Below, one piece after another: positions 1-7,975 of a stretch of 64,000 bases of DNA. The stretch comes from Micromonospora globbae. Its GTDB lineage: Bacteria; Actinomycetota; Actinomycetes; Mycobacteriales; Micromonosporaceae. The stretch's first letter is position 1, and each line of letters begins with the position of its first letter. The notes beneath the pieces were generated by a model, which was not told the origin of the DNA, ran no database searches, and saw only the letters and a program-made list of their open reading frames with translations. The DNA is taken from positions 186,001 through 250,000 of the forward strand of contig NZ_RAQQ01000004.1 in NCBI RefSeq assembly GCF_003610785.1. Reading direction: 5' to 3'. A program made the translations under genes and the position numbers.

Positions 1-1
1 C

Positions 2-1105
2 GCCCCGCCCGTGTCGGGCCAGCCGTACTCGGCACCGCCGGCCGGTGCGCAGCCCTACTCGGCCCCGCCGGCGAGTGGTCAGCCGTACTCGGCGCCGCCG
101 GCCGCTCAGCCGTACTCGGCGTCGCCGGCGAGCGGCCAGCCGTACCCGGCCGCGCCCGCCGGTGAGCAGGCGTACCCGGCGCCGGCGGCGAACCCGTTGC
201 CGTCGCGGCCCACGGCGTCGGCTCCGCCGGCCTGGCCGCCGGTCGCCGACGCGGACCGGGAGACGGCGACGCCGGCGGTGCCCGAGCGGCTCGCCGCCGC
301 CCTGGACATGACCACCGAGCTTCCGCGGGTGCCGCGGGCCGAGGGCCAGCCGGCCGCGACGCCGGCCCCCGCGCCGGCGCCCACGCCGACGCCCGCCGCG
401 GCGCAGACCCGGCCCACGCCGGCTCCGCAGGGCCAGAACCAGCAGCGGTACGCGGACGAGACGATGGAGCTGCCGATCTTCCGGGAGCTCGAGTCGGCCT
501 GGTTCCGCACCCGCCGACCGGGGCCCGAGGAGGCCGGCGCCGCGAAGCCGGCGGCGACGAACGGTGCCCCGACCCAGCAGTTCGCCGCGGTCGACGCCAC
601 CGGTCACGCCGTCCAGAAGACACCACCCGGGACGACAGGTAACGCACCGATGGCAGACACTCCGACGGCCGCAGGGACGTCGCGGGACAACGGGTCGAAC
701 GCGAACGGGGGCAGCGGCCTCACCGGCGCCGAGAGACTCCCCAACCGCCGGCCCTCACCGCAGACCAACGGTTGGGAGACCGCCGCCGACGACGGCTGGC
801 GGGCCGCCTCGGCAGCCAGTGAGGTGCCGGTGCGGGCGACCACCCCGACGGGGCTGCCGAAGCGCACCCCGATGGCGCAGCTGGTTCCCGGCGCGGTCGA
901 CAAGCCCACCACGTCGGTCCAGCGGCGTACGCCGGAGGGGGTCCGGGGCCTGCTCTCGGCCTACCACCGGGGTGTGCAGCGGGGGCGTAGCCACCCCTCG
1001 GACAGCAATCCGACCAGCCCGGAGGGAACTCCGGGAGGGCAGCAATCCTCGCAGTCTGGCTCAGGCCCAGTGGCCGGGAGCGGGCAGAAGGAGCATGAAG
1101 GATGA
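2..1105 (+). CDS. C-terminal part of conservon sensor histidine kinase (5' end outside window)
   Basis: The reading frame is open from the first bases, so the gene begins upstream; the GTG at 11 lies inside a repeat and is not a real start. What is visible is the non-catalytic tail. First come about five repeats of a Q-P-Y-S-A-P-P type unit, then a long Pro/Ala/Thr-rich linker. The last ~100 residues carry a conserved module: ESAWF, a W-x5-DDGW segment, [14 protein letters not shown], and a final S-x-Y-x-x-G-x-x-R-G-R. In actinobacteria this tail closes the large nitrate/nitrite-sensor-like kinases that head conservons (CvnA). The stop overlaps the roadblock gene by 4 bp, and DUF742 and GTPase genes follow, which fixes the assignment. 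The kinase domain itself is not in the window. Confidence 0.8.
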   Translation, partial: APPVSGQPYSAPPAGAQPYSAPPASGQPYSAPPAAQPYSASPASGQPYPAAPAGEQAYPAPAANPLPSRPTASAPPAWPPVADADRETATPAVPERLAAALDMTTELPRVPRAEGQPAATPAPAPAPTPTPAAAQTRPTPAPQGQNQQRYADETMELPIFRELESAWFRTRRPGPEEAGAAKPAATNGAPTQQFAAVDATGHAVQKTPPGTTGNAPMADTPTAAGTSRDNGSNANGGSGLTGAERLPNRRPSPQTNGWETAADDGWRAASAASEVPVRATTPTGLPKRTPMAQLVPGAVDKPTTSVQRRTPEGVRGLLSAYHRGVQRGRSHPSDSNPTSPEGTPGGQQSSQSGSGPVAGSGQKEHEG

Positions 1106-1506
1106 CTACTACGCAGGATCTCGGTTGGCTCCTCGCCAACTTCGCCGACCGGGTACCGGGGGTCGCGCACGCGGTCGCCGTCTCCGCGGACGGCCTGCTC
1201 CTCGCGGCGTCACGGGATCTCCCGCGTGACCGTGCCGACCAGTTGGCCGCCATCGCGTCCGGTCTGGTCAGCCTCACCCAGGGCGCGGCCCGCTGCTTCG
1301 AGGGAGGCGCGGTGCTGCAGACGGTCGTGGAGATGGACAATGGCTTCCTGTTCCTGATGTCCATCTCGGACGGCTCGTCCTTCGCGGTCCTGGCCGCCCG
1401 GAGCTGCGACGTCGGGCAGGTCGGCTACGAGATGGCGCTGCTCGTCGACCGGGTGGGCGACGCGCTGACGCCCCAGCCGCGCGCCGCCGCGGGAATGCTG
1501 GGCTGA
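1102..1506 (+). CDS. Roadblock/LC7 domain protein of the conservon (CvnB-like)
   Basis: 134 aa, the normal length for a single roadblock/LC7 domain. The N-terminus has the family pattern [15 protein letters not shown] followed by the V-S-A-D-G-L-L strand and an A-S-x-x-L-P segment. Roadblock proteins usually act as GTPase-activating or scaffolding partners of small MglA-like GTPases; here the partner would be the GTPase two genes downstream. The ATG overlaps the kinase stop codon by 4 bp, and a GAAGGATG context gives weak ribosome binding, so translation is probably coupled to the kinase gene. Function in signalling is known from the family, not from this sequence. Confidence 0.9.
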   Translation: MTTTQDLGWLLANFADRVPGVAHAVAVSADGLLLAASRDLPRDRADQLAAIASGLVSLTQGAARCFEGGAVLQTVVEMDNGFLFLMSISDGSSFAVLAARSCDVGQVGYEMALLVDRVGDALTPQPRAAAGMLG

Positions 1507-1601
1507 CGCCCTGCTGACCCAGGTCGGCAAGGCGGTTACGACGACAACAGACGGGCTCCCTGGTGGAGCCGGTGCCGGGTACGAAGGAGGTGAGCGGCGA
1601 C

Positions 1602-1979
1602 ATGGCCGATCGTGATGAACCGACCGGCGCGTTGGTCCGTCCATACGCCGTGACCCGCGGTCGTACCCGTCCTCGACTCGACATCGCGCTGGAGGCGCTC
1701 GTCGAGACGACGGTGCGCGGCCGGGCCGCTGCCAACGGCAGTGGTGGAGGGGGCCGCGAGCACCAGTACATCGCCGCGCTGTGTGACGGACGCGTCCAGT
1801 CGCTCGCCGAGATCGCGGCGCGGATGCAGCTCCCGCTCGGTGTGGCCCGGGTGCTCATCGCCGACATGGCGACGGACGGCCTGGTCGCGGTCCATGAGCC
1901 GACCATTCTGGACGACTCGAACGACGCGGTGGGCACTGAACTGCTGGAGAGGGTGCTGAGTGGACTTCGCAGGCTCTGA
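1602..1979 (+). CDS. DUF742 family protein of the conservon (CvnC-like)
   Basis: 125 aa. The start is set at ATG 1602 because GGAGG at 1586-1590 sits 11 nt upstream; a GTG at 1563 in frame would be inside the leader. The protein has the DUF742 hallmarks: LVRPYAVTRGRTRP near the N-terminus, an L-x-x-L-V-E-T-T-V strand, then a winged-helix-like part (Q-S-L-A-E-I-A-A-R-M-Q-L-P-L-G-V-A-R-V-L) and a C-terminal L-x-E-R-V-L-x-G-L-R. The winged helix suggests a DNA- or protein-binding role, but none is established for most members. The 3' end overlaps the GTPase gene by 20 bp, which supports a single operon. Confidence 0.9.
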   Translation: MADRDEPTGALVRPYAVTRGRTRPRLDIALEALVETTVRGRAAANGSGGGGREHQYIAALCDGRVQSLAEIAARMQLPLGVARVLIADMATDGLVAVHEPTILDDSNDAVGTELLERVLSGLRRL

Positions 1980-2574
1980 CATGTCGCACCGCCCGCCGAC
2001 CCCGAGCGGGCGCGTGACGTCGGCGAAGATCGTTATCGCCGGTGGATTCGGCGTCGGCAAGACGACGCTGGTCGGCTCGGTCTCGGAGATCACGCCGCTG
2101 ACCACGGAGGCCATCATGACCTCCGCCGGTGTGGGCGTCGGCGACACCCGGCAGGTGCCGGGCAAGGCGACGACCACGGTGGCCATGGACTTCGGCCGCA
2201 TCACGATCGACCGTGACCTGATCCTCTACCTGTTCGGTACGCCGGGTCAGACGCGGTTCTGGTTCATGTGGGACGAGCTGGTACGCGGCGCCATCGGCGC
2301 GGTCGTGCTGGTCGACACCCGACGGCTGGCCGACTGCTTCGCGGCGATCGACTTCTTCGAGCACCGGCGGCTGCCGTACCTGGTGGCCATCAACTGCTTC
2401 GACGGGATGCAGTACCACGACCCGCAGGACGTGCGGGAGGCGCTGGCGATCTCGAACGAGGTGCCCGTGGTGGCCTGCGACGCCCGCAACCGCGAGTCGA
2501 CCAAGCACGTGCTGATCTCGCTGGTCGAGTACGTGCTCACCATGCGCCGGTCGCGGGCGGTCGCGCCGGCCTGA
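1960..2574 (+). CDS. Small Ras/MglA-like GTPase of the conservon (CvnD-like)
   Basis: 204 aa. The P-loop is GGFGVGKTT around residues 28-36, followed by switch elements (T-T-E-A-I-M-T-S-A-G-V-G-V-G-D) and a G-T-P-G-Q-T-R-F motif in the place of the DxxG switch II. A-I-N-C-F-D corresponds to the NKxD-type base-recognition segment in degenerate form. GTG 1960 is chosen because GGAGAGGG at 1946-1953 lies 6 nt upstream; ATG 1981 is possible. These GTPases work with the roadblock and DUF742 proteins as a membrane-associated, G-protein-like switch downstream of the conservon kinase. A strong hairpin follows the stop, so this is the last gene of the operon. Confidence 0.92.
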   Translation: MDFAGSDMSHRPPTPSGRVTSAKIVIAGGFGVGKTTLVGSVSEITPLTTEAIMTSAGVGVGDTRQVPGKATTTVAMDFGRITIDRDLILYLFGTPGQTRFWFMWDELVRGAIGAVVLVDTRRLADCFAAIDFFEHRRLPYLVAINCFDGMQYHDPQDVREALAISNEVPVVACDARNRESTKHVLISLVEYVLTMRRSRAVAPA

Positions 2575-2589
2575 CGGTCGTTCGTCGAC

Positions 2590-2620
2590 GCGCCCGGTGC
2601 GGCTTGGCCGCACCGGGCGC
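2590..2620 (+). terminator. Hairpin terminator of the conservon operon
   Basis: Perfect 13-bp inverted repeat: GCGCCCGGTGCGG at 2590-2602 and its complement at 2608-2620, with a 5-nt loop. It starts 15 bp after the GTPase stop. There is no U-tract, as is usual for actinobacterial terminators. Confidence 0.75.
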
Positions 2621-3430
2621 TCACGGTTGCCCAGAGGAGCCTCGTAGGCCCGGTCGCTCCCTCATCAGCGGGCACTCCTCACTGTCCAGATGAAACGTCG
2701 TGCGCCGGTCTGGCGCCCCCTGGCACGCCGGTGGGCCTCGTTCAGCGGTACACCCGCCGTGCGGTCCACAGGGGCCTCATACGCCGGTTCCTCCCGCTAG
2801 CACCGCACTCCACCGGGGGCGCCGTCCACAGAAGACTTCGTAGGCCCGGTCGGGCCCGATTGGCGCCCTCGGCCGCAAAGAGCGCCATTGCTGCCCGCCC
2901 CCGCCGCTGGCGTGCGTTCCCCGCTGTTCACAGGGAGCCCCATGCGCCGGTTCCTCCCCGCCCGACCCCATCTGACTCTGCTCGACTGGCCGCATCCGCA
3001 CCGGCCCTCTGCCCACAGGGGACCCGTCGCTCGCCGCTCACACGACCGGTGCCCCACCACAGCCGCACGCGCCCGCCGGTGGGTCCCGGTCTCCCGTGGC
3101 GGCGGCGTCTGCGCGCAGAAGCCCACAACTTCCTGGATGTTGTGGCCTCGGCCGCACTGGGAGGGAACAACATCCCGGATGTAGTGGGATCATCGGCCGC
3201 CCGCCCCCGGCACGCGGCCCCGGCACCGGGCCTGCCTCCAGCGCCGGCCCGTCGGCCCGTCGTCCGACCCCGGCACGCGGCCCGTCGTCCGACCCCGGCA
3301 CGCGGCCCGTCGTCCGGCCCGGCATTAGGCGCAGCTTGAAGCGGCGGCCTGACCACTCGGTCGGGACACGGTGGAGCCCTCGTCCGAATCCGGCGGCGTG
3401 CCGGGTCAGGCGGGGGCTCTCGTGGCGGTG
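2621..3430. other. Gene-free spacer with degenerate repeats
   Basis: I see no credible gene in these ~800 bp; open frames on both strands lack conserved content and ribosome sites. It holds repeated short segments: TCGTAGGCCCGGTCG at about 2643 and 2838, GCGCCGGTTCCTCC or close variants near 2780 and 2950, and four copies of a (T/C)CCACAG-like word. Two copies of the dispersed CCACAAC...GTTGTGG palindrome occur at 3123-3187. It separates the conservon from a convergent gene pair. Confidence 0.6.
3123..3187. repeat. Two copies of the CCACAAC/GTTGTGG palindromic element
   Basis: Copy one is at 3123-3145, with arms CCACAAC and GTTGTGG around a TTCCTGGAT-type centre. Copy two is at 3166-3187, with centre ATCCCGGAT and a right arm GTAGTGG. 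The same element recurs seven times at 15596-15951 and in altered form at 55280-55338. Confidence 0.8.
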
Positions 3431-5719
3431 TCAGGAGCGGTAGCCGGCGGAGCGGTATTCGTACTCCCGGTCGTCGTCGCGGTCGCCGTGGTCGCGGCTG
3501 AAGTCCCATCCGCCGGCGGCCTCCCGCCCGGGGCGTCCGCCCACGGCGAAGCCGCCGATCTCCTGCCCGCGACGCCAGCCGCGGAAGTAGCCGGTGGTGT
3601 TCTCGGCGAGGCTCGCGGCGTCGCGGACGATGCGCAGGGGCCGTTCCTCCCGCAGCGGGGAGCCGGGCACCAGGTTGGCCTGCGGCACGCGCTTGGGCAG
3701 CCCGGCCTTGGTCTCGGCTCCCACGGCGGGTCGAGCGGCCTGCTCGGCGGCCTGCCAGCCGCTGTCGGCGGTGGTCGACCAGTCGAGGTCCACGTCGTCG
3801 TTGTGCCCGACGAACCAGGCCGACTTGGCCTGGGCGAAGATGAGCAGGTCGCCGTCGCCGCTCTCGTCGGACACGGGCGGCGGCCGGTGCTCGACCGGAG
3901 GTGGCGGCCGGTGCTCGACGGCCGGGCGCTCGGAACGGGCGGCGGGGCGGCCGGTACGGCCGGGGTCCGGCCCGTCCACCAACCGCAGCGGCGGCACCTC
4001 CAGGTGCTGGCCGGTGTTCTCCCGCAGCGCCCGGTCCTCCAGCGGCGGAGGCTCCACGAGCCGCAGCATGGGCGGCTCCTGCGGCAGGTCGTCGGCGAGC
4101 CACGGCGGGGTGACCCGCTCGCCCACACCCGGGTCGGTGGGCGCGTCGACGCCGCGCTCGCCGTACGAGTACGCGGCCGGGTTGTTCGGGGAGCTGTCGG
4201 CCGGGTTCTCGGGGTTGTTGACCAGCGGCCAGTTGGCCCGCGAGCCGGGCGGCGCGGACTCCGCGTCGGGACGGGGAGCGGGCACCGGGATGGTGAGGTC
4301 GGTGGCGCTGAACCCGCCCGTGGGCGGGCCGGAGTCCCCGTTGGTCTTGGGCCGGGGCGGGATCACGGTGCGCTGCCGCTCGGCGCGGGCGCTGTTGATC
4401 GCCGCGGTGGTCAACGTGGGCCGGAAGGGCTCGCCCGCCTCGGCCGGCGGCACCTTGCCCCGCTGGGACGGCGCGATGGGCGTGATCCCCGGTGGCGGGG
4501 GCGGCGGCGCCGAGACGGGCCGGTTGGTGGGTGCGTCCGTCCGCCCGGGCGGGGCGGACACGGGTGGGCCGGCCAGGGCGGCCGGGGTCACCGGCTCGGG
4601 TGCGACGGGCGGCGGCGTGACGGGTTCGGGTGCGACCGGCGGCGGTGCGACCGGCCGTGGGGCCGGCGGCGGGCTGCCCGCGGAGACCGGCTCGGGACGG
4701 CTGCGCCGACCGCCCGAGGACGTGGGCTCGGCGGCCGCGGGACGGAGCGTACGCAGCCCCGCGCTGGTGTTCCCCATGCCGGGCAGGTCGTGGTCGCCCC
4801 GACGGGCGGCGGCGCGGCGGCCGGGGGCGGGCGTGGTGACCCGCGTGTTGAGGGCGCCCACGAGCGCCTCGCAGCCGGCGTCGCAGGCCCGTACCGAGGC
4901 GACCGCCTGCCGGACGGTCTCCGCGACGGCGGACGTGAGCGTGCGGTTGACGGTGGCTCGGCGCGGCGTCTCCGAGATGGCGACGCGGAGCGCCGTGACG
5001 GCCTCCTCGATCTCGGCGGCCTCCGCGACGCCGTCGGCCACGAGGTGCGTGACGATGGCGTCGGCGGCGACGGAGACCTCACGGCCGCGGGCGACGGTGC
5101 CGCCGAGCATGCCCGGCTCGGGCAGCGCGTCGAGCACGGCCAGCGGGACCGGCTCGGCCGGATCCGGGTACGCCCGCAGCGCGGCCGGGTAGAGCTCCCG
5201 GAGCACCTCGCGCAGCGCCACGGCGGCGGAGTGGCGGCCACTCGCGAGCGCGGCGTGCGCGGCGAGGACCTGCTTGTAGCCGGCGAGGTCGCGGGGCGCG
5301 GGGAGGGTGACCGCGGAGAGCGCGCCCGCCTGCAACGCGCGGGCCAGGCCGACGGCCCGCCGCTCGGCCGGCGGTGACTGCATCTCCTCCAGGGAGTCGT
5401 CGTCGGCGAACCGTTCGGCGAAGTCGTCGACCGAGTCGTCGTCGGCGATGGCCAGGGGACGCCCGGCCGCGCTGAGCAGCGAGGTGACCGTGTGGTCGTC
5501 GCTGTCGGCGGCGATCGCCGCACCGCTCGGCCCGCCCGACCGCTCCACGAGCAGCGCGACCAGCTGGGCGTAGCCAGCGGGGTCGTCGCCGATCTCGCAG
5601 ACATGCAGCAGACGTCCTGCGTCATCGACCACAGCGGACGTCAGCGTCGAGCCGGCCGAGGCCGGTCGGTCGGCCGGATCCGCCGAGGCCAGACCGCAGT
5701 ACACGCGCACGAGCGCCAC
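3431..5719 (-). CDS. Unassigned protein: IS110-like N-terminus plus conservon-type C-terminal tail
   Basis: 762 aa from GTG 5719, chosen because GGGAGGAGGA lies just upstream; an earlier in-frame ATG at 5833 would run into the preceding gene. Residues ~1-190 have the sequence pattern of the RNase H-like front half of IS110-family transposases: a D-S-D-D-H-x-V-x-S-L-L segment, G-R-P-L-A-I, an A-x-G-L-A-R-A-L-Q-A-G stretch, then a helical L-R-E-L-Y-P-A-A-L-R-A-Y. Residues ~200-300 are helical. A long Pro-rich disordered part follows. The last ~110 residues repeat the tail seen in the conservon kinase: KSAWF, W-x5-DSGW, AGLPKRVPQANLVPG, a terminal G-Y-F-R-G-W-R-R-G. There are no terminal repeats, so I read it as a resident host protein and not a live transposon. 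Function is unknown. Confidence 0.6.
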   Translation of the reverse strand: MALVRVYCGLASADPADRPASAGSTLTSAVVDDAGRLLHVCEIGDDPAGYAQLVALLVERSGGPSGAAIAADSDDHTVTSLLSAAGRPLAIADDDSVDDFAERFADDDSLEEMQSPPAERRAVGLARALQAGALSAVTLPAPRDLAGYKQVLAAHAALASGRHSAAVALREVLRELYPAALRAYPDPAEPVPLAVLDALPEPGMLGGTVARGREVSVAADAIVTHLVADGVAEAAEIEEAVTALRVAISETPRRATVNRTLTSAVAETVRQAVASVRACDAGCEALVGALNTRVTTPAPGRRAAARRGDHDLPGMGNTSAGLRTLRPAAAEPTSSGGRRSRPEPVSAGSPPPAPRPVAPPPVAPEPVTPPPVAPEPVTPAALAGPPVSAPPGRTDAPTNRPVSAPPPPPPGITPIAPSQRGKVPPAEAGEPFRPTLTTAAINSARAERQRTVIPPRPKTNGDSGPPTGGFSATDLTIPVPAPRPDAESAPPGSRANWPLVNNPENPADSSPNNPAAYSYGERGVDAPTDPGVGERVTPPWLADDLPQEPPMLRLVEPPPLEDRALRENTGQHLEVPPLRLVDGPDPGRTGRPAARSERPAVEHRPPPPVEHRPPPVSDESGDGDLLIFAQAKSAWFVGHNDDVDLDWSTTADSGWQAAEQAARPAVGAETKAGLPKRVPQANLVPGSPLREERPLRIVRDAASLAENTTGYFRGWRRGQEIGGFAVGGRPGREAAGGWDFSRDHGDRDDDREYEYRSAGYRS

Positions 5720-5781
5720 GGCGTCGTCCTCCTCCCGGGACAGGTGTTCCTCTGCCAGAGACTGATGCTCCCCGGTCGGGG

Positions 5782-6696
5782 TCAGTCGCGCCAGTCCACG
5801 ACCGCAGAGATCTTGCCGACAATCGTGCGCCAACCGAGACTTGCGGTTTGTGCCCCGATTTTCTTCAGCCGCCGCCGGGCGAGGAAGGCGCCGATCCCAC
5901 CGTTGACCGTGCCCCGCAGGGCCTCGTCCAGGTCGTCGAGGCTGGAGCCGGTGGAGAGCATGTCGAGCACGGCGGGTAGCCGCAGGGCGTACGAGAGGTC
6001 ACGCGCGATCTCCCCGGCCTCGATCAGCAGCGTCGGATCCCACGTGTCGTGCCCGCCGCGGAGGTTCTCCACGACCAGGTCGAGCTCGTAGGTGTCCTCG
6101 TCCAGCGGGGCGATGTCGGCCGGTTCCACCCGTTCGGACAGTTCTCGCCAGCTGTCCAGTTGGGACAGATCGTTGGGCGCACCGGACCGGATGAAGCTGA
6201 CCAGAGATTCCGGCGTCTTGAAGAGCAGCAGCCGACCCTTGTGGCTGAGGAAGAGCGGCACCTCCTCGTCGCCGGACTCGTCGGCGGCCTCCTCCTCGTC
6301 GGTGTCGGCCTCCTCGTCGCCGGACTCGCGGCGGCGGCGCGCGTCCTCCTCCTCGCTCTCGGCGAACTCCTCCGCCACGTCCTCGTCGAGGATGACGACG
6401 GTCTCGTCGTCCTCCTCCTCGATGACCTGGCGGCGGGCGAGGAACGGGTCGTCCTGGTCCCGTTCGGTGACGTCGGTGGGTGTCACCTCGCGCGCCGGCC
6501 GGTACGTCCGCAGCGTGAAGCCGGTGCCGGCGGGAAGGGCGATCTCCACCGGGTCGATCCCGACGGACTCCCAGAGGGACCGGTCGGCGTCGGCTGCGGC
6601 ACGACCGGTGTCGGTCTCCTCCGGCTCGACCGGGTCGGCGGTGTCGTCGAGCTCGGGCTCGTCGGCGTCGGGCCGTTGAGGCGACTGGCGGGCCAC
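5782..6696 (-). CDS. Hypothetical protein with acidic central region
   Basis: 304 aa from GTG 6696, preceded by GGAGGT; a longer form from ATG 6801 has no ribosome site. The N-terminal ~100 residues are polar. Residues ~105-165 form an intensely acidic stretch of Glu/Asp runs. The C-terminal half is ordered: V-P-L-F-L-S-H-K-G-R-L-L-L-F-K-T-P-E-S-L and L-D-S-W-x-E-L look like a conserved compact domain, ending in L-x-x-I-x-A-x-V-D-W-R-D. I do not recognise a family with known function. It lies 62 bp upstream of the 762-aa gene on the same strand, so the two are probably co-transcribed. Confidence 0.7.
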   Translation of the reverse strand: MARQSPQRPDADEPELDDTADPVEPEETDTGRAAADADRSLWESVGIDPVEIALPAGTGFTLRTYRPAREVTPTDVTERDQDDPFLARRQVIEEEDDETVVILDEDVAEEFAESEEEDARRRRESGDEEADTDEEEAADESGDEEVPLFLSHKGRLLLFKTPESLVSFIRSGAPNDLSQLDSWRELSERVEPADIAPLDEDTYELDLVVENLRGGHDTWDPTLLIEAGEIARDLSYALRLPAVLDMLSTGSSLDDLDEALRGTVNGGIGAFLARRRLKKIGAQTASLGWRTIVGKISAVVDWRD

Positions 6697-6850
6697 GCTG
6701 ACCTCCGTGTGCTTCGGGCTGCCCACCCGCCGGCGCGTCGGCCGGCGAGTGACTCTGGGCACATACCCTAGTGGGCCTCTCCGGGGCGGCGGTGCCCGCA
6801 CCCCGAAGGCCGGTCGCCGGCTCCCTGGCGATCTCGCCCGTCAACCTGTA

Positions 6851-6862
6851 GCGTAGCTACGC
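6851..6862. promoter_or_regulatory. Palindromic operator abutting the padR start codon
   Basis: GCGTAGCTACGC is a perfect 12-bp palindrome that ends at the base before the ATG. A -10-like TAGCGT (6849-6854) overlaps it and lies 8 nt from the start, so the transcript is probably leaderless. A repressor bound here would cover -10 and start site; autorepression by the PadR protein is the natural inference. Confidence 0.6.
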
Positions 6863-7219
6863 ATGAAGGCCCAGGCGCTGCACGGACACCTCGACGCCCT
6901 GCTGCTGGCGGTGCTGGAGGGGGGCGCCCTGCACGGCTACGCCATCATCGAGGCGCTCCGCGCCCGCAGCGGCGGCACCCTCGACCTGCCGACGGGCACC
7001 ATCTATCCCGCCCTGCGCCGCCTGGAGCGGGCCGGGCACGTGGTCAGCACCTGGAGCACCGTCAACGGGCGGGAGCGGCGGACGTACCAGCTCACCGACT
7101 CCGGGCGCCGGGCGCTCGCCGGGGAGCGGGCCGGCTGGCGCGAGTTCAGCACGACCGTGGGGCGCTTCCTCGACCCCGTCGGCGACCTGCCCGGCACGCC
7201 GCCCGCCGCACCCGCCTGA
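6863..7219 (+). CDS. PadR family transcriptional regulator
   Basis: 118 aa, typical of short PadR subfamily-2 repressors. The winged helix spans residues ~5-85: L-L-A-V-L-E-G-G-A-L-H-G-Y-A-I-I, then L-D-L-P-T-G-T-I-Y-P-A-L-R-R-L-E-R-A-G and the wing R-R-T-Y-Q-L-T-D-S-G-R-R-A-L. The C-terminal helix for dimerisation is short. In many actinobacteria such PadR genes sit in an operon with a permease-prefix or HAAS-type membrane protein. Here the membrane protein gene is next door but convergent, 16 bp tail to tail, so it cannot be in the same operon. No Shine-Dalgarno is present; start inferred from the leaderless promoter. Confidence 0.92.
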   Translation: MKAQALHGHLDALLLAVLEGGALHGYAIIEALRARSGGTLDLPTGTIYPALRRLERAGHVVSTWSTVNGRERRTYQLTDSGRRALAGERAGWREFSTTVGRFLDPVGDLPGTPPAAPA

Positions 7220-7235
7220 CGTCACCGGCCGGGGC

Positions 7236-7907
7236 TCAGCGCGTCGCGAGCAGCCAGGTGCGGGCGGCCCGGCCGATCCACAGGTAGCCGGCGCCCACCA
7301 CCATCGCCCCGATGATCATCGGGGGCCAGGTGAGAGCCGCGTCCCAGAGCCCGACCGACCAGCCGAACAGGCTGGCGCCGGTCAGCACGCCGATCGCCAG
7401 CGAGGCGAGGAGCCCGACGCCGGCCAGCCGGACGAGCGCCGGCAGGGCGGGATGCGCCGACCGCGCCGCGACCCGGACCAGCAGCAGCCCGGCCGCCGCC
7501 AACGCGAGCGCCGCCACCCAGACCCCGTTCACCGAGGCCGAGAGGAACAGGTAGCCCTCTGGCGGCCGGGGGCCGTCGCTCCAGCTCGCACCCCGCCAGG
7601 TCAGGTCCCCGCCCACCACCAGCACCGAGGCGAGCGCGAGGACCCGCAGCGACAGCCCGCGCAGCGCCCCCACGGCGAGTTCGGCCTGCCAGGCCGGCAA
7701 CAGCTGCGCGGGACTGCCGAACTCGGCCACCGCGCGCCGCTCGGCCTCCGCGCCGGGCAGCCCGTCCGCGCGGTACGCCTCGACCGCGTCGAGCAGGCCG
7801 TCCCGCGCCTCGGCCAGCAGGTCGGCCTTCATCCGGGCCGGGCCGCGCAGCCGCACGGCCAGCTCCCGCAGGTGATCCTCCACGAGGACGTCGTCGTAGC
7901 GCGGCAT
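7236..7907 (-). CDS. Permease-prefix (HAAS-like) membrane protein
   Basis: 223 aa from ATG 7907, with GGTGGG upstream. Residues 1-65 are a soluble helical domain with the pattern V-E-D-H-L-R-E-L, A-R-x-G-L-L-D-A-V-E-A-Y and E-R-R-A-V-A-E-F-G-S-P, the signature of the permease-prefix/HAAS signalling domain. Four or five hydrophobic segments follow (roughly residues 75-95, 108-130, 140-160, 190-210). Proteins of this build usually pair with PadR repressors and respond to envelope or antibiotic stress; that role is inferred from the family and from the neighbouring padR gene. Confidence 0.75.
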   Translation of the reverse strand: MPRYDDVLVEDHLRELAVRLRGPARMKADLLAEARDGLLDAVEAYRADGLPGAEAERRAVAEFGSPAQLLPAWQAELAVGALRGLSLRVLALASVLVVGGDLTWRGASWSDGPRPPEGYLFLSASVNGVWVAALALAAAGLLLVRVAARSAHPALPALVRLAGVGLLASLAIGVLTGASLFGWSVGLWDAALTWPPMIIGAMVVGAGYLWIGRAARTWLLATR

Positions 7908-7975
7908 GGTCCCACCCTGCCACGTCCGCGACGTCCCGTCGTCGGGGAGAACCCCGGGACGACCCCGAGGGACGG

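Noticed and set aside
2575..3430. Replication-origin-like cluster of DnaA-box words (TCCACA)
   Set aside because: Only two words match well (near 2763 and 2824), spacing is irregular, and no dnaA, dnaN or other origin genes are in the window.
3371..5377. Long plus-strand frames across 3.4-5.4 kb
   Set aside because: They are antisense shadows of the 762-aa gene, with Arg/Gly/Pro-biased content and no family features.
3431..5719. Active IS110 insertion sequence
   Set aside because: The similarity covers only the N-terminal part, the protein carries a conserved signalling tail, and the gene is operonic with its upstream neighbour; no element ends were found.
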